Source of the DNA: Chitinophaga sedimenti
GTDB taxonomy: Bacteria > Bacteroidota > Bacteroidia > Chitinophagales > Chitinophagaceae
Reading direction: 5' to 3'
Length of the DNA: 64,000 bases
Assembly: GCF_023156195.1 (NCBI RefSeq)
Contig: NZ_JAKUKA010000001.1
Location: 248,001 to 312,000, forward strand
The notes beneath the pieces were generated by a model that had not been told where the DNA came from, did no database searches, and saw only the letters and a list, made by a program, of their open reading frames with translations. Position 1 is the first letter of the stretch, and each line of letters opens with the position of its first letter. Shown here in pieces: positions 30,357 to 38,954 of this stretch. The translations under genes and the position numbers were made by a program.

Positions 30357-30815
30357 TCAAGATGTAAATTGACCACTACTATCAGGCGTTGATCGGCTTA
30401 TCAAGCTTGTTTTTTGAGCGTGGATTAGCAGGCCTACTGCTGCCAGTACTGTCGATAGACTATTGAAATACATGTGGTTTTTCCAAGTCATATTTCTGAA
30501 AATCCCTCCACATGAACAAGGGCGTTCAGTTGTCATCCCAAGTACATAACCAACGTATATTGTAAAGGCCAACATTAAAACCAGTGCTCCAGTTAAACCT
30601 AAAAGCCTGGTGCGGTTAAAAAGTAGAAGAACTGCAACTATTAGTTCCATTGCAGGTACTGTGATAGCGAAAAGTATTGGATATTGAGACGTAAAGGGTG
30701 CTCTACCTAGATCGTCTACAAACAATGGAAATATAAACCACTTACTAAGTGCTGTGTAGGTAAATAGTAAAAAGAAGAAATAACAAATAGCCTCAGTTAT
30801 TATCGATTTTTTCAT
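30357..30815 (-). CDS. MauE/DoxX-type redox-associated membrane protein
   Basis: 152 residues starting at 30815 (MKKSIITEAICYFFF). Four membrane helices are predicted by eye (about 8-27, 47-67, 70-93, 116-133). The loop between helices 3 and 4 carries PCSCGG with cysteines at 100 and 102, the signature of the MauE branch, which takes part in disulfide formation for methylamine dehydrogenase in other bacteria. No methylamine genes are present here. Instead it heads an operon of three small secreted proteins, each with a conserved cysteine pair, opposite a TlpA-like thiol protein. A role in oxidising or recycling these thiols is the simplest reading, and is inference. Confidence 0.82.
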   Translation of the reverse strand: MKKSIITEAICYFFFLLFTYTALSKWFIFPLFVDDLGRAPFTSQYPILFAITVPAMELIVAVLLLFNRTRLLGLTGALVLMLAFTIYVGYVLGMTTERPCSCGGIFRNMTWKNHMYFNSLSTVLAAVGLLIHAQKTSLISRSTPDSSGQFTS

Positions 30816-31524
30816 GTTGTTATTATTTAAACCGCAATTTTTCATTAAACTTTTAAGACTGGCGAAGGGTGTTAACTTTAAACGAGATCTAAATCCGATT
30901 TTAAGGCGCTACTTGGTACATAATCTATTCAATAATAATCGGCATTTAGGTGCCTTCATAACCTGTCTTTTTAAAGATTTTTTGATTTTTGGGTCAATAG
31001 AAATTAATGTTCTAAAGAATAGCTGGACGGTGCTGATGTATTTCAAGTTTAGGTGTGCTCGCTCTAATCGCGGACTTTTTGATTGCCTATGAGCTAGCAG
31101 TTATAGTTCTGTACCGTCTGCTTACATGAGATCGTAGTTAAATTCTTTCAAATTCAGACGACGGATCTAGATATTATAGCAGACAATCTCCCTTGGAAAC
31201 AATAAAATTTTGTATGCCGGATGTACGTTTCCGATAGATGACTAGGATTGCTTACTTAGTACCCACCTTTTGAACTGAATTAATCATTTAGGTTTGTATG
31301 AAACTCTGTACAGATGTAACAACGCGTTTAGCGGGAGGTTGCATAGTCAAAGAGAATCTATTTTCATTCCGGTGGGTATCTTTCAATCTAAAATCCGGGC
31401 TATACAAATCCATTATTCATAAAACACGTGGTCAACATAATCTCTAAGTGGTCAACATTTCCTCTGTGTGTCTTTCGTTCTTCAGGCAAATTACACCAGC
31501 CAATCTAACTAACAAAATTTAAAA
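30816..31524. other. Gene-free AT-rich region upstream of the mauE-like operon
   Basis: About 700 bases without a convincing gene on either strand; a 92-codon frame on the plus strand (30814-31092) has no recognisable content. It must contain the promoter of the mauE-like operon, though no exact TANNTTTG box was found on the minus strand. Near its right end is an 11-bp direct repeat 20 bases apart (see separate entry). Confidence 0.5.
31428..31458. repeat. Direct repeat GTGGTCAACAT, two copies 20 bp apart
   Basis: Exact 11-bp copies at 31428-31438 and 31448-31458. A centre-to-centre distance of two helical turns is typical of binding sites for AraC-type or other tandem-binding regulators; an AraC-type gene ends 85 bases to the right. 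Confidence 0.6.
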
Positions 31525-31541
31525 GGTGACAAAAAAGTCAC
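31525..31541 (-). terminator. Small hairpin after the AraC-type gene
   Basis: Stem GGTGAC/GTCAC with an A6 loop (T6 on the minus strand), directly behind the stop codon and followed on the minus strand by CTTTTAAATTTT. A weak terminator. Confidence 0.45.
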
Positions 31542-31542
31542 T

Positions 31543-31974
31543 TCACTGCTTTTTAAATTCAGCAGGATTTGTTTTATGGACCGATTTGAACGCCCTCGCG
31601 AAGCTACCGATGGTGCTGTATTTAAGCATGATGCTTGCTTCTTTCACCTGCATGCCGTCCTCGATCATAGCTTTGGCTATAGTCATTGCCCGCTCAAGCC
31701 AGTACCTGTAGATAGTGATGTTGAAAACATATTTAAATCCGCGTGTCAGTTTGGTTTTTGTGAGACCAGATATCATTATCAGGTGGTTGATCTCAACACG
31801 TTCGGGACTGCTTAAATCGATGTAGTCTTTTACATCCTGGAGGGCTTTCGTTTCGTCTTCTGTTACAAACATATCTAACAATTTTATGGTTATACGATAT
31901 ATGTGGGGATGGACATATTGCTCATAAACGTGCGCGCCTTTCAAGGCGCGATGGGCTAATTTACTTGCTTCCAC
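31543..31974 (-). CDS. AraC-family helix-turn-helix protein, DNA-binding part
   Basis: 143 residues. The C-terminal two thirds are an AraC-type double helix-turn-helix: ISGLTKTKLTRGFKYVFNITIYRYWLE forms the first unit and VKEASIMLKYSTIGSFARAFKSVHKTNPAEFKK the second, with the family's closing P.E/F pattern. The N-terminal 65 residues (PHIYRITIKLLDMFVTEDE) are short and do not show a cupin or other ligand-binding domain, so this is a stand-alone DNA-binding protein or a shortened regulator. It is the nearest transcription factor to the mauE-like operon and to the GTGGTCAACAT repeats, and could control them; this is inference from position only. Confidence 0.8.
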   Translation of the reverse strand: MEASKLAHRALKGAHVYEQYVHPHIYRITIKLLDMFVTEDETKALQDVKDYIDLSSPERVEINHLIMISGLTKTKLTRGFKYVFNITIYRYWLERAMTIAKAMIEDGMQVKEASIMLKYSTIGSFARAFKSVHKTNPAEFKKQ

Positions 31975-31998
31975 TGAAGTATAACCTCTCTGGCGGCT

Positions 31999-32330
31999 TT
32001 ATTTGAGGTGTTTCCGCTCAAACCGCCGCTTCGCCATGGCATGCGCTTCGTCAATCAGATCATAAATCTTCTGTAGCTTCTCCTCTGCGGGACTCAGTAT
32101 ACAGATATAGTGCTGGGCAGCATAATGTGGATGTGGCATGAGTGTATTCAATGTTGTGAAGTCCCATTGTTGCTCTCCGGCCGGGAACAACTTAGCATAG
32201 GTGTCTTTAGGCGCGCCGATGTAATCCGGTACAATGCCTGCCGTGAAATGTTCGATACCTGGTCATTTCGTTGTCGGAATCTGCGATACTTACGAAGGGG
32301 TAAAGTATGATCGGCATCGTAGAAAAAGGA
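31999..32330 (-). pseudogene. Remnant of a DUF6194-family gene
   Basis: The last 90 or so residues match the C-terminus of DUF6194 proteins: FTAGIVPDYIGAPKDTY, then QQWDFTTLNTLMPHPHYAAQ and ILSPAEEKLQKIYDLIDEAH, ending in ERKHLK. Upstream, SFFYDADHTL and PFVSIADSDNEMT are recognisable but lie in other frames (extra bases near 32297 and 32260), and the N-terminal third of the family is missing before about 32330. The two frame changes alone might be read errors; the lost N-terminus makes a decayed gene more likely. DUF6194 has no known function. Confidence 0.6.
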
Positions 32331-32388
32331 AGGTATAACTGAAGTTCAGGACTTTTCGGTGTTTGGCAGGGTACTGATGTGTTGTTCG

Positions 32389-32415
32389 ATTTTCGCTATA
32401 ATAATTAGCGAAAAT
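32389..32415. repeat. 10-bp perfect inverted repeat
   Basis: ATTTTCGCTA/TAGCGAAAAT with a 7-base centre. It lies in a gene-free stretch, 17 bases before a promoter-like TACTTTTG (32432-32439) reading to the right. No gene of more than 63 codons follows before the convergent gene at 32595. Confidence 0.5.
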
Positions 32416-32594
32416 TTCTGCGTATCATTTTTACTTTTGCAATTGCTTACTCTTTTGTACAATAGTAACATAAAGTCCAGTATCGCTGTTGCATATGCCT
32501 ACGATATTACCGCCGACAGTAGGGTATTCGTTTACAGGCAAGGGAAATAGCTTCAAACGCGATGATCCCGTCGCGGCAGTCAAAAATGCGGAGG

Positions 32595-33052
32595 TTAAAA
32601 GACCTCCAGAATTGTTATCTCATTTTTATTAAATAGAAATTTATCCCCCGCCTTTTTATGTAAAAGCACCTTCGCCAGTGGCGCCCCAGGCGAAAGGAAA
32701 AACACAGCGTCCTGTTTCCCTAGTCCCGCAGCAATGAAAAAGGAATGATCCGCACATCTTACATAAGCACCAGGTTGTGCATGAGGATAAACAGCCGCGA
32801 CGTTTATTTTTTGCAACAGGTCTAGTTCCTTCCTATTTTCCACCTGTTGCCGTGCGTACATGTCTTTTGCAGGTGTCCCATCGCTCTGCCGGTTTCGTAT
32901 TTATCGCCTGCTGAACTTTTGCCTTCGTTGTTAGCCGCTTCCTGTGCATTGTCGATTGCCAGTTGGGTGGTGGCGATGCGGTCTTTGATAAGGAGCTCGC
33001 CGGCCGCTTTCAGGCGGGTTTTGAAGTCAATCATTTGTTGGTGCGTCATCAT
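32595..33052 (-). CDS. GreA/GreB C-terminal-like protein (often annotated 3-oxoacyl-ACP synthase), one frame break
   Basis: About 152 residues after repair. The N-terminal coiled-coil-like part (MTHQQMIDFKTRLKAAGELLIKD, DNAQEAANNEGKSSAGDKYET) resembles the GreA fold's helical arm, and the C-terminal part is a small beta domain (GAYVRCADHSFFIAAGLG, VFFLSPGAPLAKVLLHKKAGD) like the GreA/GreB FKBP-type end. Database entries for this family often carry the misleading name 3-oxoacyl-ACP synthase; no ketosynthase motif is present. One base is missing from the T run at 32865-32868 (plus strand); restoring it gives HLQKDMYARQQ. The next gene on the same strand starts 9 bases before it, so the two may be co-transcribed. 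Confidence 0.7.
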
Positions 33053-33060
33053 GCAAAATA

Positions 33061-33540
33061 CTAAAATCGTCGCGCCCCGCCTACAGCCTCTTTCTCCCAT
33101 TTGCGCTGGATGGAAAACAAGCCTATCCAATAAGGCACGAATACCGGAATAAGCATCCCGATCAGCAAGGCTCTTGGCCCCGCTGCCAATACCATCAGCA
33201 TTACGTAGGCCGTCCATACGATAGCAACGCCCAGGTTGAACCGGATAGCGCTCTTTTTTTCTGACCGTACAAGTTCTCCCATAAAAAGAATTAATATGCC
33301 CGGAATAAATTGGCCGATCCACGCTCCTGTACGATAAGCACCCCCATTTTCCGGGTCATGGGCCCGTGCATCATTGGTGTCGAATACAGGTATGGAAAAT
33401 GCGGCATAAGCCAGCATTCCTATCCCGAAAATTATGACGATCCACATATAAACGATTAGCCATTTGGGCATCAGCTCGCGACGCCGGGGCGCATTTTGTT
33501 CGTCGAAATCATTGTCGAAGATGGTGTCCTGCTGATTCAT
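33061..33540 (-). CDS. Hypothetical membrane protein with four helices
   Basis: 159 residues. A charged N-terminus of about 25 residues is followed by four hydrophobic segments: WLIVYMWIVIIFGIGMLAYAAF, a Gly-rich IGQFIPGILILFMGELV, FNLGVAIVWTAYVMLMVLAAG and LLIGMLIPVFVPYWIGLFS. No functional motif is recognised. It precedes the GreA-like gene by 8 bases on the same strand. Its promoter region is shared with the divergent gene at 33610. Confidence 0.7.
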   Translation of the reverse strand: MNQQDTIFDNDFDEQNAPRRRELMPKWLIVYMWIVIIFGIGMLAYAAFSIPVFDTNDARAHDPENGGAYRTGAWIGQFIPGILILFMGELVRSEKKSAIRFNLGVAIVWTAYVMLMVLAAGPRALLIGMLIPVFVPYWIGLFSIQRKWEKEAVGGARRF

Positions 33541-33563
33541 GGTATAGGTAAGGTGAAAAAATG

Positions 33564-33605
33564 TTTGCGCAAATGTAAGAAATAGTCAACCGCAAAGTAA
33601 CTTTG
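33564..33605. promoter_or_regulatory. Divergent promoter region with two palindromes
   Basis: TTTGCGCAAA (33564-33573) is a perfect palindrome. GCAAAGT-A-ACTTTGC (33592-33606) contains TAACTTTG (33598-33605), a full -7 box on the plus strand, and a near-match on the minus strand. The plus-strand ATG at 33610 lies only 4 bases after the box. Confidence 0.6.
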
Positions 33606-33609
33606 CCCC

Positions 33610-34293
33610 ATGTTGCCAGATCAATACCTCCTCCAAGCCCTCGCCCGTCGCCTGATGGCGCAGGGTTACCTTATCGATATTGCCACCACCGGCTACCAGC
33701 TCACCGTTTCCGGCGCGCTGGATATCACTACGTCCATTATTGATTCGCCGGATTATCATCCTTCGCTTATACACCTGCTGATCACCACGAAAAATGCGGA
33801 TTACTTCCCCGAAGGCATTATCGAAAACATAGTAGGCGTAGGCAATACGCTGGAAGAAAAGGTGGAAACTGTTTTGGACAATTATCTCGCCACCACGTTC
33901 CCCGCTATCGCCGATAGCTTCCTCGATGGGCACGATCCCGAGGTAGATTTTAACGATGCCCGTGGCGTACTCTGGCACCCACGTATCGGCGCGCTGTCGC
34001 TGCAAGGGCAGTGGGAAGCAGAACCCGCGGGTGAGCCTATATTCGATTTGCTTAAAACCAGGCTGGCTGGTATGTTGCCGGACAGGAAGCTGAACTGGCT
34101 GAAGGTGTATGTAGCCAGGTACCAGGACAATGAGATCATCGCGGAATGCCTGCTGAACAATGAAGTGTGGCCGGAAGGCGTGGCCGCCGTGCGTGCCTAT
34201 GCGGCCGGTTGGGCGCAGGTGGGAACGTTTTTAGGGCAGAAACAGTTTATGATGTTCAGGCGGTGCGATGCGTTCGATGCAGTAAACGTATAA
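33610..34293 (+). CDS. DUF6348-like cytosolic protein
   Basis: 227 residues without signal peptide or membrane helix. Recognisable blocks are FPEGIIENIVGVGNTLEEKV, LDNYLATTFPAI, a WHPRIGALSLQGQW segment and LNWLKVYVARYQDNEIIAECLLNNE; I associate these with the DUF6348 family, moderately sure. No enzymatic motif is visible. The start at 33610 sits almost on the expected transcription start of the -7 box at 33598-33605, so the message may be leaderless. Composition is GC-rich and ordinary for this genome. Confidence 0.65.
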   Translation: MLPDQYLLQALARRLMAQGYLIDIATTGYQLTVSGALDITTSIIDSPDYHPSLIHLLITTKNADYFPEGIIENIVGVGNTLEEKVETVLDNYLATTFPAIADSFLDGHDPEVDFNDARGVLWHPRIGALSLQGQWEAEPAGEPIFDLLKTRLAGMLPDRKLNWLKVYVARYQDNEIIAECLLNNEVWPEGVAAVRAYAAGWAQVGTFLGQKQFMMFRRCDAFDAVNV

Positions 34294-34374
34294 GCGTCCT
34301 ATGCTCATCCGCTGAAACCCTTGTCCATGCACCCCATACTTATAAGAAGTATATAGGATCGCTATAATAATTAA

Positions 34375-34400
34375 GTAAGAGGGAGAAATGTCCCTCTTAC
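34375..34400. terminator. Hairpin between convergent genes
   Basis: Perfect 10-bp stem GTAAGAGGGA/TCCCTCTTAC with a 6-base loop; flanks are A/T-rich but lack a long T run. Confidence 0.55.
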
Positions 34401-34424
34401 GTTATTGGTCGCTAATTTACACCC

Positions 34425-36127
34425 CTAATCACCAATCACAGAAGACCCTCCCAACGTTATATCCGCATACTTCCAGGCCTCCTTAAACAACACCAACGTC
34501 TGCCGCGCTTCCTCCTCCTTATTTTGCTTACTTAACGCCTGCTGCAACCCGATCAGCGCCCAGCCGTTCTTACGCCATGTACGCAGGTCTTCGCGATAAA
34601 CAGCTTCGGCCTCCTTGTACTGAGCAGCCTTCAACAAAACCGCACCTAAATGATGCCGTACCGAAAAGAACCAGTCCGGCGGCTCGTTATAGTTCAGCTG
34701 ATCTTCGAGGGCTACCGCTTCTTTCAGCAGCGATATGGCTGTTTCTGGCGGTGATGCAACGCCGGCCGACAACACCTTCGCTGCGATCTGCACAAGATCG
34801 TATGTTGTATTGATGTTCCAGATCGTGATATCCTGCAAGGTGGTATCGGCAGCAAGCAGTTGCAGGCTGTCCAGTGATCTGCGGGCATTCGGCATATCAT
34901 GCTTTCCCAGGAACGCCATGCCGCGTGCATAGTGCCAGATGGCGCGGGGGTAGATTAGATCGGGGGCAGGGGAAGGCAGCGCCAGTATGGTATCCCACAT
35001 GTTAAGCTTCACCGCTACGTAATACGGGATGCTGTAGTAATGTTGCAGCGTGCCCCAGCCAGGTTGCCGCATAATATCTTTAGAGGTATGTTGATGCAAT
35101 TTCATCGCTGCCTGCCAGGCCAGTGCTGTATTGCCTTCCAGCGTAGCAGTGGCTACCAGGAAATGATAGTTGTGCGGGTAATAGGCGAGGGGATAAGCGC
35201 CCTGGGCATGGCAGGCAGTTGTATACACACTATCTGCCGCCACCGCGCGGACATTGGAAATTGATCCGAGATGATAATCGCCGGTGTTGATGTAAATATG
35301 CGATGGCATGTGCAGCAGGTGGCCCGCGCCGGGTACGAGCGTGTCCAGTACATAGGAGCTGGCTAACGCTTTTTCGGGTGTGGCAGAGGCTTCCAGGGCA
35401 TGAATGTAAAAGTGGTGAGCGCCCGGATGTTGGGGATGCAACTGCATCAGGTGTTCCAGTACCTGTATGATTTCAGGCGTCCAGGCTTTGGGGGCTTTGG
35501 TCTTTTTTCATACAGATCCCAGGGGTGCAGGTTCATGACGGACTCCGCGTACAAAGCACCCACATCTGGGTCGGAGGGAAACTGCGCATATACTTTTTTC
35601 ATGGCCGCCGCATAAGCTATGTCTAATGGTTTGCGGTCGGCAGGTGGGGCGGCGGCGTAGCGGGCAGACAATGCTTTTATTAACGCGGCTTCTTTCGGTG
35701 TGCAGCCGGCTGATAATGCCTGCGCTTTCGCGGCCGCCTGGTAAGCGCGTTGAAAGTTATCTTCTTCCATGCCTGCATTATAGTTAGGGCCCAGCACCAG
35801 TGCATATCCCCAGTAGGCCATCGCACAGCCGGAATCCAGCCGCGCGGCTTCGTAGAAGGAGCGTGCCGCCTCCGCATGGTTAAAGCCATACGAGAGCATC
35901 AATCCCTGGTTAATGTACCGTTGCACTGCTGTATTTTTTGTTGATATGGGGAAGTCAACGCCTTCAAGTCCACTGAACAGCGGCGCCTTTTTGCCGGATG
36001 TGTACCAGTCTTTATCGGTGGTAGGCGGTACATAGCAGCCGATCGATTGTGGAATCGGTTCCTCCTTTGGTTTGCTGCGTTGCTTGCAGGCAACGAGGAA
36101 AATAATTACGAAGCAGATTTGTCTCAT
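34425..36127 (-). CDS. TPR-repeat lipoprotein (one frame break)
   Basis: About 567 residues. The start at 36127 (MRQICFVIIFLVACKQ) gives a lipoprotein signal with Cys 14. Helical repeats of the tetratricopeptide type fill the rest (for example YINQGLMLSYGFNHAEAARSF, MAYWGYALVLGPNYN, HPGAHHFYIHALEAS, HMPSHIYINTGDYH, YARGMAFLGKHD). Homologues are annotated only as TPR proteins; the segment around HPWDLYEK and the His-rich repeat centre are typical of this subgroup. One base is missing from the T run at 35503-35508 (plus strand); repair gives YEKKTKAPKAWTPEIIQVLEHLMQLHP. It lies behind the glycosidase of the second SusCD locus but is separated from it by a terminator. Confidence 0.82.
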
Positions 36128-36170
36128 AACGCATATCATTTTGGGGGTAAGGGGTCTACTCTAATTTACG

Positions 36171-36206
36171 AAAAAAGCCGCCAACAATTACTTGCTGACG
36201 GCTTTT
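36171..36206 (-). terminator. Terminator behind the (alpha/alpha)6 glycosidase gene
   Basis: Outer stem AAAAGCCG/CGGCTTTT with a partly paired inner region; T-rich on the minus strand. It separates the glycosidase gene from the TPR lipoprotein gene. Confidence 0.6.
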
Positions 36207-36225
36207 GTGAAAAATGTTGGGGTGT

Positions 36226-38904
36226 TTAATTCGTGATGCGCAAAGTGCCAGCCTCGTTCTTCGCCGGCAACCTCACGGCCAATACACCTTTGCCTATCCG
36301 CTCCGCGGGAACCGCTTGGCCGTTAAACGTAGCTTTATAGTCAAACGCCGGGTTCATACCCACTAATAGGGTGCGCTCATGCGCCAGCGTGGACTGGTCG
36401 AACGACAACCGCGCATTAAACGCAGTGTGGTTCTCGTTAAAAGCCTGCTGCTCAATCCATATTTCAAAGCCCGGTGTTACGGTGCCTGTTTTGTAATACG
36501 CATCAAACCAGGCCAGTACTGGGGTGGATAAGCCTGAAAACTGATGCCAGCCCGCACCGCGACCAGAGGCAGCCAGGAAGTGCTCGAACGTATAGTAGGA
36601 TGCATCGGCTTCTGTTTTGTATACGTCCAGTCCTTTCGAGGCCAGTTTACGCGCAAGTTCCGGCTGGGCGAGGTCTAACATCGTTTTCCATACAAACCAC
36701 TGGTGCGGCATCCATACCGCGCCATTCCAGTAACCGTCGGTGCGGTAGTAGGGGGCCGACTGGTCCACCACGCAAATGCCCGATGGCGTCCACATATGTT
36801 TGTCTGAAAAGATTTTGTTGATCAGCGTATCCCGCTGCGGAGGCGTGCAAATACCCGATACCAGCGGATAAGCGCCATCCAGTCCCATATTGAAATTGGC
36901 GCCGGATGCGGGATCGTTGAAGAAGCCCGCCGGGTTGCCCGTATCATCGTGCTTTACATACGAAAAATAGCCACTCTTCGCATCCCAGGAATGTTTCTGC
37001 AGTGCAGCCGTAAACCGGCTGATGTCTTTGTCGTAGGCTTTTACATCTGCTTTTAGGTTCAATGCGCTCGCGGCCATGCGCAATATCTTCGCAAAACGGA
37101 TCGCATGTGCCGTGGTAATTACCGGCGTTACGCGCTTTTCCAGGTGCTGGTTGTGCACGCCCACCTGTGGCGGATAATCGTCCCAGCCACCGGAATTGTA
37201 AAAGTAATCCCAGGTTTGCAACAGGTCGGAATTGAAGATGCGTGTGCTCGTACTGCCGTATTGCCCGGAGAGGAAAGCGTAATATTGTTTCAGTCTGGGA
37301 TAGAAGTAGTGCAGCAGTTCTTTCGACTGCGTTTGATTCCATACTTCCAAAAATGCATAGGCCTGTACCGGTACCGGAGAGCCATGATGCACGAAGGCCG
37401 ACTGGCTGCCCGGCGGCGTTAAGTATGCATTGATCGCATCTATGGCCAGTTCCGTATTTACTTTGGACAGTCCTAAGGCGATAAAGCCAAGGTCCCAGGT
37501 ATACAGGCTGTTCCACCATTTGCCGGGTGTAAAGTGGCGTATGTATTGGTTTTGCGTATACACAGGATATACCACGTTCGATAGTAAGGTGCTTTTCAGC
37601 AGCTGCTGGCTGAACAAATATTTCTCGCCTTCCGGCAGGATGCCTTCCACCGTATCACGTAATACTGGCCTGGCAGGCGCGCCTTTTTTAAGGCCGCCAA
37701 TACCGCATCACGCGAACCGCTGCTTAATATGGCGGTGTATGTGGCTTCGGAATTTGGCGCCAGTTCCAGCGGACGAATAAACAGATTGGCAAAGTCGCCT
37801 TTCATATTACCATTCAGCACCTTTGCTACGTGGTTGTGGGTTTCATTCCGGAGGAAAATATCTAATTCATCATTCCTGATACTTCTTATTTTGAAAGGTT
37901 CCTTATCCCAGCTGATCCCGTAATACTGCGGCACATCTGCGTATTTCAGCAACAGCGTGCGTGCGGAAAGGTTTTCTTCGGTAACAGGTGTTTTGTTGAT
38001 GGAAGCCGGAACGATGGTAAATGCATTATCGGTAGTCACTACGAATCCGTTCAGTAAAATCTCTCCACCACCAAGTGTGGTAAGGGTTAAGCGGCCGTTT
38101 GCAGCTAACGGAACTTCCAGTCGCGCCAGCGTATCGCTTGGCGTAAAAGTAATTGTTTGATTAATCGCTCCGGAAAGCTGCACCGCAGATGCTTTCCCAT
38201 TTTTCAGCATGTAGATAAAAACAATTTTGTCGCCGCTGGCTTTTACATCATATTCCAGTTTGTCGCCTGCCTGTGCGCCGAAACCTTTGCCCACACCGCG
38301 ACCGTTAATCAGCGCAGATTGCCGTACTTCGCCGCGCAGCCAGCCATCGTACACTAGATCGGAGTCATACCGCTTACGTGCAAACGTCAATGAACGATAG
38401 TCCATGGCATTATGCCATTGGGAACCGCTGCCCAATTTCAATTTCCGCTCGCCGTAACCTTCGGGGTATTCCATGGAGGCGATGAGGTTCAGCGAAAGGG
38501 TTCTGCGGTAGCGCGGTGTTATTCACGCAACGCATAGATACCTGTACGGACGTGGAGTCTAGCAGGGTATAGGTTACATCGGTATACACCTGGTCTTTCC
38601 ACTCCAGTTCATAGCGATAAGAGAAGGCACTTAAGTCTTTCTGCACCTGCCAGGGAAAGTATTGCGATTCGAAGCGCACGTTCGGCACCAGCAGTTTGTT
38701 GCGATAGTAGCCAGGTAATACCGAAAAGTCGAACCGCATGCCCGACTGCATTTCCGGTATATGCGAAATGCCCGCGTACCTTTTGGAGTAAGGTCCCCAG
38801 GCCGGAAGCCGCAGGTCGTGGCTGCCATTTAACCGGCCGGTGTCGATGGTTTGTGCTTGTGCGGTCGTCGCAAATAGTAGTACCAGGCTGGCGAGTAACT
38901 TCAT
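36226..38904 (-). CDS. Secreted (alpha/alpha)6 glycosidase, GH63/trehalase-like (MGH1-type), two frame breaks
   Basis: About 892 residues. Signal peptide MKLLASLVLLFATTAQAQ; N-terminal beta-sandwich part (residues 20-400); C-terminal (alpha/alpha)6 barrel with WWNSLYTWDLGFIALGLS, LLQTWDYFYNSGGWDDYPP, YRTDGYWNGAVWMPHQWF and FEIWIEQQ. The Trp/Asp-rich blocks are those of the GH63/GH37-like clan; the acidic residues in TWDLGF and GWDDYP are candidate catalytic sites. Substrate cannot be read from the sequence. Breaks: an extra base at 38498-38500 (G run) near residue 135 and a missing base in the T run at 37684-37689; both repairs give continuous sequence (NLSLNLIASMEYPEGYGE and ALKKGAPARPVLRDTVEGILPEGE). 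It stands directly downstream of SusD, after an intervening terminator. Confidence 0.82.
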
Positions 38905-38916
38905 AGTGGGTATTTT

Positions 38917-38947
38917 GAAAAACTGCCTGCCGCATGCGGCAGGCAGT
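38917..38947 (-). terminator. Intercistronic terminator between SusD and the glycosidase gene
   Basis: A perfect 26-bp palindrome (38922-38947; half-site ACTGCCTGCCGCA) followed on the minus strand by five T. It stands 7 bases after the SusD stop and 17 bases before the glycosidase start, so it can limit read-through from the transporter genes into the enzyme gene. Confidence 0.75.
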
Positions 38948-38954
38948 GGTTTAT

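Noticed and set aside
30814..31092. 92-codon plus-strand frame in the gene-free region
   Set aside because: No family likeness, no promoter or credible start context, AT-rich random-looking composition.
31257..31380. ACCCACC/GGTGGGT inverted copies as ends of a small mobile element
   Set aside because: The match is only about 9 bp, does not extend outward, and no target-site duplication is visible.
32359..32550. 63-codon plus-strand frame
   Set aside because: Begins upstream of the only promoter-like box, hydrophobic then random content, no recognised domain.
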